This document shows positions 1 through 5,553 of a stretch of DNA of 14,596 bases, piece after piece (position 1 is the first letter of the stretch; every line of letters starts with the position of its first letter). The stretch comes from JAUWQU01 sp964605095 (lineage in GTDB: Bacteria > Planctomycetota > Phycisphaerae > SM23-33): assembly GCA_964605095.1 (NCBI GenBank), contig CAZSBS010000115.1, positions 1 through 14,596 on the forward strand, read 5' to 3'. The notes under the pieces were generated by a model, which saw nothing but the letters and a program-made list of their open reading frames with translations, had not been told where the DNA came from and did no database searches. The position numbers and the translations under genes are program-made.

Positions 1-1
1 G

Positions 2-55
2 ACGGGCGCGAAGGTCCAGGCGGGCTGGAGCACCCTGATGAACAAGCCAATGTAG
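2..55 (+). CDS. C-terminal tail of a plus-strand gene entering from the left edge (partial)
   Basis: Frame 2 is open from the left edge and reads TGAKVQAGWSTLMNKPM before a TAG stop at 53-55. The stop lies 16 bp upstream of a strong GC-rich stem followed by a T-run on the same strand, which is what the end of a real plus-strand gene looks like. Another frame (3) closes at 36-38 without a comparable relation to the terminator. Seventeen codons are too few to assign a family, so no function is proposed. The gene would converge on the minus-strand YkgJ-family gene. Confidence 0.4.
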   Translation, partial: TGAKVQAGWSTLMNKPM

Positions 56-71
56 GCTTGCAGCGGACGCT

Positions 72-115
72 GCTGCGGGGCGGGTTGCAAGTCAGCCCGC
101 CCCGCGGCGGTTTTG
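72..115 (+). terminator. Intrinsic terminator after the left-edge gene
   Basis: The arms GCGGGGCGGG (75-84) and CCCGCCCCGC (96-105) are perfectly complementary over 10 bp. The stem can extend to about 13 bp with one G-U pair, using 72-74 and 106-108. The loop is 11 nt, and GG then TTTT (111-114) follow the stem. The T-run lies only on the plus-strand 3' side, so termination is predicted for plus-strand transcripts. Confidence 0.6.
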
Positions 116-268
116 TGTAGCCGGCGGGTCAGCACTCAGTACCCCGCCCCGGAAACGGGGGGGCGAGTGCAGCACCCTCCCCGGCATAGGATCCATAGGA
201 CTTAATAGGACCTATCAGCCAATCCCGTTGGCTCGGCACCGGCTACCGGCTACCCTGCTTCGCTGAAG
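116..268. repeat. Convergent gap with hairpin and short tandem and palindromic repeats
   Basis: Three small structures fill the space between the left-edge gene and the YkgJ-family gene. A stem-loop at about 133-169 pairs CACTC with GAGTG and, inside, CGCCCC with GGGGCG. Around 185-215 the unit ATAGGA occurs three times at about 10-bp spacing, ending in the palindrome ATAGGACCTAT (205-215). From about 240 the unit CCGGCTAC is repeated and leads into the hairpin CCCTGC...GCAGGG (252-277) that overlaps the end of the next gene. No coding sequence is supported here. Confidence 0.5.
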
Positions 269-290
269 CTACGCAGGGCTGCGCCGGCTA
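252..290. repeat. CCGGCTAC-type repeat and hairpin overlapping the YkgJ-family gene 3' end
   Basis: The sequence contains CCCTGC and GCAGGG arms around an inner GCTTC/GAAGC stem, flanked on both sides by CCGGCTAC. The minus-strand TAG stop of the YkgJ-family gene (269-271) and its last residues (PPGSRRSPA) are encoded by this element, so the present C terminus appears to be repeat-derived. A related motif (GGGCTACCGGCTGCCG) also carries the stop of the glycoside hydrolase gene near 12465. Confidence 0.5.
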
Positions 291-1129
291 CCAGGCGGCA
301 CGGGGCCTTGGAAGGTTTTCGCCGCCTTGCCTGCCGTCTGTGCCAGTATTTCCATCAGTCGGCGGATGAGGATTGGGCCTGGCCAGGTTCGTCGGGTCCG
401 CTCGGCATTGTGCTGCCACCAGCCCAGCAGATTGGCCATGAGCACCAGCGTTGGGCGTGTGCCCTCGAACTCCGCGGCCCAGGCTGCGACCACCTGGTGC
501 ATGGAGAACGGCTTGGCCGCGCGCGTTTCGGTGTTGGTGGCGCAGCATTGCGGGTCGGACAGGGCGAGGAACTCCCGGCAGGGGATGGGCCTGCTTCGAT
601 AGAGTCCGCAGGAATTGTCGGCCAGCAGGGGGCATGGGAATCGGTTTTCGCTCCACCACTTGCCGGCCAACTCGCGCTGCTGGACCGTGCTGGCGGGGTC
701 GTTTGGGTCCAGCGAGGCCATTTGGCCTGCCAGGTCGGAGTCGGCGAGTTTCCGCTCGGCCTGGAGGAACAGCGGTTCGAGGCGGCGCCGCTCGCGATGG
801 GGCAGCACCTGGAGGTCTTCGACAAGCCGCATCGCCTCCGGCACGGTCATGGGCACAAGGAAGCTCGAGCAGCACGCCCCGCAGCCCTTGGAGCAGGTTA
901 TCTTCCCGCCGGCGTCCTCGACGCCGCGGATTATCCGCCGGACGAACTCGTCGCAGATCGCCCGCGCCAGCCCGGCGGCATCCTGCAACCTTGCCAAGCC
1001 CGTGGGTACCGCTACGCGAAAGACCGCCACCTGCCCGAGGTACGGCACCTGGCTCTCGATAAGCGCACAGCCAGCCGGTGCTGTCTCATCGTCGGCAAGG
1101 AGGCGAATCCCGTTTGGCTGTCCGCTCAT
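269..1129 (-). CDS. YkgJ-family cysteine-cluster protein (Fe-S or zinc cluster predicted)
   Basis: This 286-residue protein carries the cysteine pattern of the YkgJ/CxxCxxCC family. A first cluster CSKGCGACC (Cys79, 83, 86, 87) is followed by a long insert and then CPLL (Cys166), Cys174, the YRSRPIPCR block (Cys184) and Cys195-196. Family members are thought to bind a metal or iron-sulfur cluster, but no reaction is established for most of them. There is no signal peptide or membrane segment. The 60-150 region is charged and probably helical. The start at 1129 is supported by GGAG (1138-1141) 8 nt upstream. It is divergent from the flavin-dependent disulfide/persulfide reductase with a 91-bp gap, so a shared link to redox or sulfur chemistry is possible but unproven. 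The last ten residues come from a repeat and probably are not part of the ancestral protein. Confidence 0.85.
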   Translation of the reverse strand: MSGQPNGIRLLADDETAPAGCALIESQVPYLGQVAVFRVAVPTGLARLQDAAGLARAICDEFVRRIIRGVEDAGGKITCSKGCGACCSSFLVPMTVPEAMRLVEDLQVLPHRERRRLEPLFLQAERKLADSDLAGQMASLDPNDPASTVQQRELAGKWWSENRFPCPLLADNSCGLYRSRPIPCREFLALSDPQCCATNTETRAAKPFSMHQVVAAWAAEFEGTRPTLVLMANLLGWWQHNAERTRRTWPGPILIRRLMEILAQTAGKAAKTFQGPVPPGSRRSPA

Positions 1130-1153
1130 GGCGCGATCTCCGATAGGCTGTCA

Positions 1154-1182
1154 TTGTAACCTGCCCGTGGTGTCATTAAAGT
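1154..1182 (+). promoter_or_regulatory. Candidate sigma70-type promoter for the CoADR-rhodanese gene
   Basis: TTGTAA (1154-1159), a 17-bp spacer and TAAAGT (1177-1182) match the -35/-10 layout with four of six bases in each box. It sits about 40 bp upstream of the start codon. On the minus strand the same TTGTAA region gives TACAAT (1158-1153), a good -10 for the divergent YkgJ-family gene although its -35 is weak. The two promoters would therefore overlap and interfere. Confidence 0.35.
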
Positions 1183-1220
1183 GGGCGCTATCATTCAGGG
1201 AGACCGAAAGGACGCAGCTC

Positions 1221-2963
1221 ATGTCAAAACGAATCGTGATTATCGGCGGCGTGGCCGCGGGGGCCTCCGCGGCCGCCAAGGCCCGGCGCGTCAGCGAGGA
1301 CGTCGAGATCGTGCTTGTCGAGGCGGGCAAGTATGTCAGCTTCGCAAATTGCGGGCTGCCATATTACGTCGGCGGGGAGATTGCCCGGCGCGAGGACCTG
1401 TTCGTCGTGACGGCGGGGATGTTCCGCTCGCGGTTCAACATCGACGTGCGGACCGAGACCGTCGCCACCGCCGTCGACCCGCGGCGCAAAACCGTCACGC
1501 TCGTCCATGAAGGCGACTCGCAGGAGCTACAATACGACCGGCTGATCCTGGCCACCGGCACCAAGGCGGTCATACCGCCGATTCCCGGCCTGGACCAGGC
1601 CGGAATGTTCACCGTCCGCACCGTGCCGGACGTTGACGCTATCGTGGCCAAGTTGGCGAAGGTCCAGCCGGCGGGTGATCGCGCGACGGCGGCCCCCGAG
1701 TCGCCCGCGCGGGCGCTGGTTATCGGCGGCGGGTACATTGGCCTGGAGACGGCCGAGCAACTTCGCCGTCGCGGCCTGCACGTTACCATCGTCGAGATGC
1801 TTCCGCAGTTGATGGCCGCGATGGACCCGGAGATGGCCGTGCCCGTCCAGACCGCGCTGGTCAAGGCCGGCTGCGAGGTCGTGCTGGGCGACGCGGTCGC
1901 CCGGATCGCCCAGGCCGACGGCGGCAGCGTAGCCGAGACGAAGTCAGGCCGGCGCATTGCATTCGACATCGGCATCGTGGCGGTGGGCGTCCGGCCCAAC
2001 GTCGAACTGGCGAAGTCCGCGGGAATCAAGCTCGGCGCAACGGGCGCCATCGCGGTGGACCGCTCGCGGCGGACCAGCGACCCTTGCATTTTCGCCGCCG
2101 GCGACAACAGCGAGACGTTCCACGCGGTCCTCGGGCGGGCTGTGAACATCCCGCTTGCCGGCCCGGCCAACAAGGCCGGTCGCGTGGCTGGGGCGAATGC
2201 GGCGCTGGACCTTTGCGACGCGCCATCGGACCATCCGCAGCGGCTGGCAATGCCGGACGTGCTGGGTACGGCGATCGTCGGCGCTGCCGGCGCTATCGCG
2301 GCCGTGACGGGCGTAACCGAGACGCAGGCCCGCCGCGAGGGCATCGAGTGCGCCGTGACGTACCTTCCAGGCCGTAGCCACGCGGGGTACTACCCAGGTG
2401 CCTCGATGGTGCTGCTGAAGCTCATTTACGTCCCCAAGACGGGCAAGCTGCTCGGTGCCCAGGGGGTAGGTGGGCCGGGCGTGGACAAGCGGATCGATGT
2501 GATCGCAACCGCCATCAAGGCCAATCTGACGGTCGAGGACCTCGAGGATCTCGACCTGTGCTACTCGCCGCAGTTCGGCTCGGCCAAGGACGTGACGATC
2601 CTGGCCGGGTTCGCCGCCGCCAACACCCGCCGCGAGGTAATGCCCGCCATGACGCCCGGCGAGATGTTCGACCGCATCGAGGCCGGGCAGCCGCTGACGG
2701 TTCTGGACGTCCGCACCCAGCCGGAATGGGACGCCGGGCACGTCGAGGGCGCCATGCACATCGACCTGGGCCAGCTCCGCAAGCGAATCGCCGAGGTCCC
2801 CGCCGACAAGCCCCTGGCCGTTATGTGCGACAGCGGCTACCGCAGCTACCTCGCCCAGCGAATCCTCATCAACGCCGGCCGGGAAAACGTCTACAACGTA
2901 CTCGGCGGAAGGATAGTCACCGAACTCGTCCAGGCCGCAAGGGCTGGGGCGAAAGGGAAGTGA
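1221..2963 (+). CDS. FAD-dependent CoA-disulfide / persulfide reductase with C-terminal rhodanese domain
   Basis: This 580-residue flavoprotein belongs to the CoA-disulfide reductase branch of pyridine nucleotide-disulfide oxidoreductases. FAD binding is shown by GGVAAG (9-14) and IFAAGD (290-295), and NAD(P)H binding by GGGYIG (169-174). The single redox cysteine is Cys44 in SFANCGLPYY, the hallmark of this branch. A dimerisation domain (about 335-465) includes GYYPGAS (389-395). A rhodanese domain (about 475-570) ends with the active-site loop CDSGYRS (Cys536). Such CoADR-rhodanese fusions reduce CoA disulfide, persulfides or polysulfide with NAD(P)H, and the rhodanese cysteine can hand over sulfane sulfur. 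The protein is cytosolic, with no signal peptide. The start is chosen because AAGGA lies 8 nt upstream and the FAD motif begins immediately; the open frame further upstream overlaps the YkgJ-family gene. A substrate assignment (CoA disulfide or persulfide) cannot be made from sequence alone. Confidence 0.92.
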   Translation: MSKRIVIIGGVAAGASAAAKARRVSEDVEIVLVEAGKYVSFANCGLPYYVGGEIARREDLFVVTAGMFRSRFNIDVRTETVATAVDPRRKTVTLVHEGDSQELQYDRLILATGTKAVIPPIPGLDQAGMFTVRTVPDVDAIVAKLAKVQPAGDRATAAPESPARALVIGGGYIGLETAEQLRRRGLHVTIVEMLPQLMAAMDPEMAVPVQTALVKAGCEVVLGDAVARIAQADGGSVAETKSGRRIAFDIGIVAVGVRPNVELAKSAGIKLGATGAIAVDRSRRTSDPCIFAAGDNSETFHAVLGRAVNIPLAGPANKAGRVAGANAALDLCDAPSDHPQRLAMPDVLGTAIVGAAGAIAAVTGVTETQARREGIECAVTYLPGRSHAGYYPGASMVLLKLIYVPKTGKLLGAQGVGGPGVDKRIDVIATAIKANLTVEDLEDLDLCYSPQFGSAKDVTILAGFAAANTRREVMPAMTPGEMFDRIEAGQPLTVLDVRTQPEWDAGHVEGAMHIDLGQLRKRIAEVPADKPLAVMCDSGYRSYLAQRILINAGRENVYNVLGGRIVTELVQAARAGAKGK

Positions 2964-3009
2964 GCGTTTCACGCGGAGGGCGCGGCGTTTGGCCCGCAAC
3001 CAAAGAGGA

Positions 3010-3085
3010 TTACCGCAGAGGCGCAGAGACACAGAGGTTGAAAAGAAACAGGCCTTATCTCTTTCTCTGCGGTCTCTGCGCCTGC
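3010..3085. repeat. CGCAGAG/CTCTGCG palindromic repeat, copy 1
   Basis: The left arm has CCGCAGAGGCGCAGAGAC and the right arm has TCTCTGCGGTCTCTGCGCC, inverted relative to each other around an A-rich then T-rich centre. The same motif occurs as a half-copy near 3443-3458 and as a split pair around 5346-5363 and 5501-5528, so this is a dispersed family. No open reading frame of its own is present, suggesting a non-autonomous or structural repeat. Confidence 0.6.
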
Positions 3086-3179
3086 CTGCCGGCACGCCGG
3101 AACCAAAGGGGATTTCAACGCAGTCAAACATGAGCCTTCGGCTCACGCGAAAACAGGGGAAGAGTCATAGGCCCTGACC

Positions 3180-3388
3180 GTTCGGCCCCGGCGGGGCCGG
3201 GGATTGTAGCCACGGGTGAAGCGCAGCGAAACCCGTGGAACGGGAATCCCAATTATCCTTCTCGCCCCGGCAGGGGCGAAGGAGAGATTCCTCCGCCCCT
3301 GCCGGGGCGGACCTGTAAGATCGTCTACCACGGGTTTCGCTGCGCTTCACCCGTGGCTACAGTCCGTCGCCCCATCCGGGGCGAGAAG
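3180..3388. repeat. Composite palindromic element with 34-bp perfect inverted arms
   Basis: The arms at 3205-3238 and 3328-3361 are perfect reverse complements over 34 bp (core CCACGGGTTTCGCTGCGC). Inside them a second inverted pair, CGCCCCGGCAGGGGCG (3263-3278) and its near complement at 3294-3309, is itself nearly palindromic. Outside, GGCCCCGGCGGGGCC (near 3184-3198) and CGCCCCATCCGGGGCG (near 3369-3384) form further hairpins. The symmetric layout of four G/C hairpins around one long stem resembles a MITE or REP/BIME-like unit. No transposase is present. Confidence 0.7.
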
Positions 3389-3400
3389 TCCGGCGGACAC

Positions 3401-3427
3401 CCTAAGACCTAAGAGCTAGGAGTTAGG
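3401..3427. repeat. Short CCTAAG / TTAGG palindromic repeat
   Basis: CCTAAGACCTAAG is followed by CTAGGAGTTAGG, giving direct doublets and an imperfect inverted repeat within about 27 bp. It lies between the composite element and the end of folP. It may be a separate short repeat family or the edge of the larger element. Confidence 0.4.
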
Positions 3428-3474
3428 ACCTTCTTTTCAAACCAGAGGCCGCAGAGAAGGGAAAGAGTTCTTAT

Positions 3475-4311
3475 CTATTGCCGGCCGATTGCTTCCGCTA
3501 CGGCCAGGGCCTGGCGGAGCGGCCCGACGTCGTGGACGCGGAACATCGTCGCGCCGCGCGACCACGCCGCCAGGCAGGCCGCGATGGTCCCAGCCACGCG
3601 GGTGTGCGGGTCTTCCTGGCCCGTCAGAGCGGCGATGAAACGCTTTCGCGACGGTCCGACCAGCAGCGCGTAACCGAGCGAGACGAGCTCGCCGATTCCC
3701 GCCAGCAATGCCAGGTTGTGCTCCAGCAACTTGCCGAAGCCGACCCCCGGGTCCACGATTATCCGCTCGCGCGACACGCCGGCCTGCTGGGCCGCCGCCG
3801 CACGCTCAGCCAGGAAGGCCCGCACCTCGGCCACAACGTTGTCGTAACGCGGCTCGACCTGCATGTCTTTGGGCGTGCCAAGCATGTGCATCAGCACGAT
3901 GGGGGCCTGGCGCTGCCCCGCGAGGTCCAGCATGGCTGGGTCGTCCCGCCCGGCCGAGACGTCGTTGATGATTGCCGCCCCCTCGTCCAGCGCGAACCGC
4001 GCCACGGAAGCCAGGGTGGTGTCGATGCTCACGACGGCCCCGCTCGCCACGGCCGCGGGAAGAGCCTTCCGCAGCCGGCGTATCTGCTCGCCCGCCGTCA
4101 CGCGCCGGCTGTCGGGCCTGGTGGACTCGGCCCCGACGTCGATGATGTCCGCCCCCTCATCCGCCATCCGCCTTGCCTGCCCAGCCGCCGCGGCGGGGTC
4201 GAGAAACTCCCCGCCGTCGGAAAAGCTGTCCGGCGTGACGTTGAGAATCCCCATCACCACCGGCCGGCGGGTGTGGGGCGACGCGAGGATGTCTTCAAGC
4301 GATAAGCTCAT
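3475..4311 (-). CDS. folP: Dihydropteroate synthase
   Basis: The 278-residue product joins 6-hydroxymethyl-7,8-dihydropterin pyrophosphate to p-aminobenzoate in folate synthesis and is the sulfonamide target. All family signatures are in order: GILNVTPDSFSDGG (21-34), ESTRP (62-66), SIDTT (95-99, pterin-binding Asp97), ND (116-117), MHMLGTP (141-147), DPGVGFGK (187-194), GPSRKRF (219-225, Lys223) and RVHDV (258-262). The length is normal for a bacterial FolP. The start at 4311 has AAAGG 8 nt upstream. The reading frame stays open to 4479, but that extension translates a palindromic repeat and low-complexity Glu/Phe, so it is rejected. The gene follows purQ on the same strand after a 226-bp repeat-bearing gap. 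The stop is TAG. Confidence 0.96.
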   Translation of the reverse strand: MSLSLEDILASPHTRRPVVMGILNVTPDSFSDGGEFLDPAAAAGQARRMADEGADIIDVGAESTRPDSRRVTAGEQIRRLRKALPAAVASGAVVSIDTTLASVARFALDEGAAIINDVSAGRDDPAMLDLAGQRQAPIVLMHMLGTPKDMQVEPRYDNVVAEVRAFLAERAAAAQQAGVSRERIIVDPGVGFGKLLEHNLALLAGIGELVSLGYALLVGPSRKRFIAALTGQEDPHTRVAGTIAACLAAWSRGATMFRVHDVGPLRQALAVAEAIGRQ

Positions 4312-4401
4312 GGCAGTTGCCTTTCCGGGAGCGGCAATGGGGCCGCAAATCGGCCACAAGGCAGGCCCGTGCCGACTCGGTCCGCATGAAGCCTCTGGCG
4401 T

Positions 4402-4500
4402 TTGTAGTGTGCCCGTAAGGGCATATTCTTCTTCTTCTTTGTCCCCAGTGTGCCCGTAAAGAAAGAAGAACAACAACAACGCCTTACGGCGTCACTACGA
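4402..4500. repeat. About 99-bp imperfect palindrome (MITE-like) between purQ and folP
   Basis: The ends GTAGTG and CACTAC are inverted. Just inside, CCCGTAAGGG pairs with GCCTTACGGC, and further in TTCTTCTTCTTT pairs with AAAGAAAGAAGAA, leaving a central loop with GTCCCCAGTGTGCCC. The whole unit can fold into one long hairpin in either strand. It has no coding capacity and lies in the leader of folP, so a folP transcript starting upstream of it would carry the hairpin. Confidence 0.6.
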
Positions 4501-4522
4501 ACGCTCCGCATGTGCTTTTGTG

Positions 4523-4540
4523 CGGCGGCTGCGCCGCCTA
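4523..4540 (-). other. GC hairpin fused to the purQ stop codon
   Basis: GGCGGC-TGC-GCCGCC (4524-4538) is a perfect 6-bp stem with a 3-nt loop, and its outer base is the last base of the purQ TAG stop (4538-4540). It could protect the mRNA 3' end or slow transcription, but no U-run follows on the minus strand, so it is not a standard intrinsic terminator. Confidence 0.4.
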
Positions 4541-5323
4541 CTGCTTCATCAGAAATTCGTACGCTCTCTGGAAGAACAGTCTGCCGTCGGCGCGTTTGAC
4601 GTTGCCTCGGGTCCATTGGGGGTGGTGGGTTATGTCCGTGAAGCGCTCGGGGTGGGGCATCAGGCCGAGGACTCGTCCGGAGCCGTCGCACAGGCCGGCA
4701 ACGTCGTCCACGCTGCCGTTGGGGTTGATGGGGTACGCCCCAGGCCTGCCCGCTTCATCGCAGTAGCGCAGTGCAAGCTGGTCGTTCTCGCGGAGCTTGG
4801 CCAGCACGGCGTCGTCGGCGGGCACGAACTTGCCCTCGCCGTGGGCGATCGGAAGGGCGACGATCTCGCCCTTGGGCAGGAAGACGCACTTGTCGCTGTC
4901 GGCGCGGAGGTGGATCCAGCGGTCCACGAACCGGCCGTTGTCGTTCCACGCCAGCGTCGCGTCGCGCTGCATGGCATCCGGCGAGATGTGGCCCCACGGC
5001 AGCAGGCCGGACTTGACGAGCACCTGGAAGCCGTTGCATATCCCCAGCACCAGCTTGCCGTCGGCGACGAACCGGTTCAGCGGCTCGGCAAGGCGGTGGA
5101 TCATCTGGTTGGCGAGGATTTTTCCGGCCGCGACGTCGTCGCCGTAGCTGAAGCCGCCCGGGATCACCAGGAACTGGTACTCAGCCAGCCTGGCGGGGTC
5201 TTCCATTATCCTAAACACGTGGCCCCGCTCGGCGGCGAAGCCCGCCTGCTCGAGCGCGAACTTGGCCTCGCGGTCGCAATTGGTTCCCGCGGCTCTCAAC
5301 ACCAATGCCTTAGGTGTGGACAT
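4538..5323 (-). CDS. purQ: Phosphoribosylformylglycinamidine synthase, glutaminase subunit
   Basis: This 261-residue class I glutamine amidotransferase supplies ammonia to PurL for conversion of FGAR to FGAM, the fourth step of purine synthesis. Visible motifs are the N-terminal KALVLRAAGTNCD (5-17), PGGFSYGDD (55-63), the nucleophile elbow LGICNGFQ (catalytic Cys96) and LMPHPER (221-227), with His224 and Glu226 completing the triad. At 261 residues it is longer than the roughly 225-residue Bacillus-type PurQ, which I know from other bacteria with this longer form. Two in-frame ATGs are available: AAGGA (5332-5336) lies 8 nt from the ATG at 5323 but only 2 nt from the one at 5329, so 5323 is preferred. 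It follows purL on the same strand after a 230-bp gap full of repeats and precedes folP. The stop is TAG. Confidence 0.96.
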   Translation of the reverse strand: MSTPKALVLRAAGTNCDREAKFALEQAGFAAERGHVFRIMEDPARLAEYQFLVIPGGFSYGDDVAAGKILANQMIHRLAEPLNRFVADGKLVLGICNGFQVLVKSGLLPWGHISPDAMQRDATLAWNDNGRFVDRWIHLRADSDKCVFLPKGEIVALPIAHGEGKFVPADDAVLAKLRENDQLALRYCDEAGRPGAYPINPNGSVDDVAGLCDGSGRVLGLMPHPERFTDITHHPQWTRGNVKRADGRLFFQRAYEFLMKQ

Positions 5324-5330
5324 TCTCATT

Positions 5331-5337
5331 ATCCTTG
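5331..5337 (-). promoter_or_regulatory. Ribosome binding site deciding the purQ start
   Basis: AAGGA on the minus strand (5336-5332) has an ideal 8-nt spacing to the ATG at 5323. It has only 2 nt to the ATG at 5329, which favours the shorter protein. Confidence 0.55.
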
Positions 5338-5345
5338 TCGCATAG

Positions 5346-5530
5346 CAGAGACCGCAGAGGTTGGAAACAGCAAAAGAAACGTCTTTAGATGGGGATTACA
5401 TGGACTAAAGGATTACATGGATTACAGCGTTTCCATTTCTTAATCCATGTAATCAACTAATCCATATAATCCATGTCAGATGCTGTTTCTTTGTCTTCCC
5501 TTCTCTGCGTTCTCTGCGCCCTCTGCGTGA
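5346..5530. repeat. CGCAGAG/CTCTGCG palindromic repeat, copy 2, split by another repeat
   Basis: The left arm CAGAGACCGCAGAGGTTG (5346-5363) and the right arm with three CTCTGCG units (5503-5527) are inverted and separated by about 140 bp. In copy 1 (about 3010-3085) the equivalent arms are only some 30 bp apart. The extra sequence is a second palindrome, and AACAGCAAAAGAAAC on the left and CTGTTTCTTTG on the right are themselves inverted, so the centre of this copy looks interrupted. Confidence 0.5.
5392..5476. repeat. GGATTACATGGATTA-type imperfect palindrome nested in the purL-purQ gap
   Basis: The left half holds GGATTACATGG twice (5393-5403 and 5410-5420), followed by ATTAC. The right half holds TAATCCATGTAATC and AATCCATGT in inverted order. 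Aligning the left half with the reverse complement of the right half over about 32 bp leaves only a few mismatches. It is AT-rich against its surroundings and has no coding capacity. It separates purL from purQ and would form a hairpin in any joint transcript. Confidence 0.6.
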
Positions 5531-5553
5531 GATATTCTTTTGTTCTTCTTCTT

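Larger units (their letters stand above)
2964..3474. other. 511-bp convergent intergenic region packed with inverted repeats
   Basis: No supported gene lies between the reductase and folP, which converge here. In order it holds a CGCAGAG/CTCTGCG palindrome (about 3010-3085), a composite element with 34-bp perfect inverted arms (about 3180-3388), a short CCTAAG...TTAGG palindrome (about 3401-3427), and one more half-copy of the GCAGAG motif (about 3443-3458). The short open frames here are translations of the repeats. The stems may also end transcription from both sides, but none has a clean T-run. Confidence 0.6.

Noticed and set aside
615..1220. Upstream in-frame extension of the reductase (to 782 residues)
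   Set aside because: It lies opposite the well-supported YkgJ-family gene, has no recognisable domain, and the FAD motif and a good ribosome site both point to the ATG at 1221.
3005..3090. CRISPR-like array from repeated CGCAGAG units
   Set aside because: The units are short, inverted in pairs and without regular spacers; no cas gene is nearby.
1944..3146. Minus-strand open frame of 400 codons opposite the reductase
   Set aside because: It is an antisense shadow running on into repeat DNA, with no recognisable domain.
4312..4479. N-terminal extension of FolP by 56 residues
   Set aside because: It translates a palindromic repeat and low-complexity Phe/Glu runs; AAAGG sits at proper spacing to the ATG at 4311 and the family length is reached from there.
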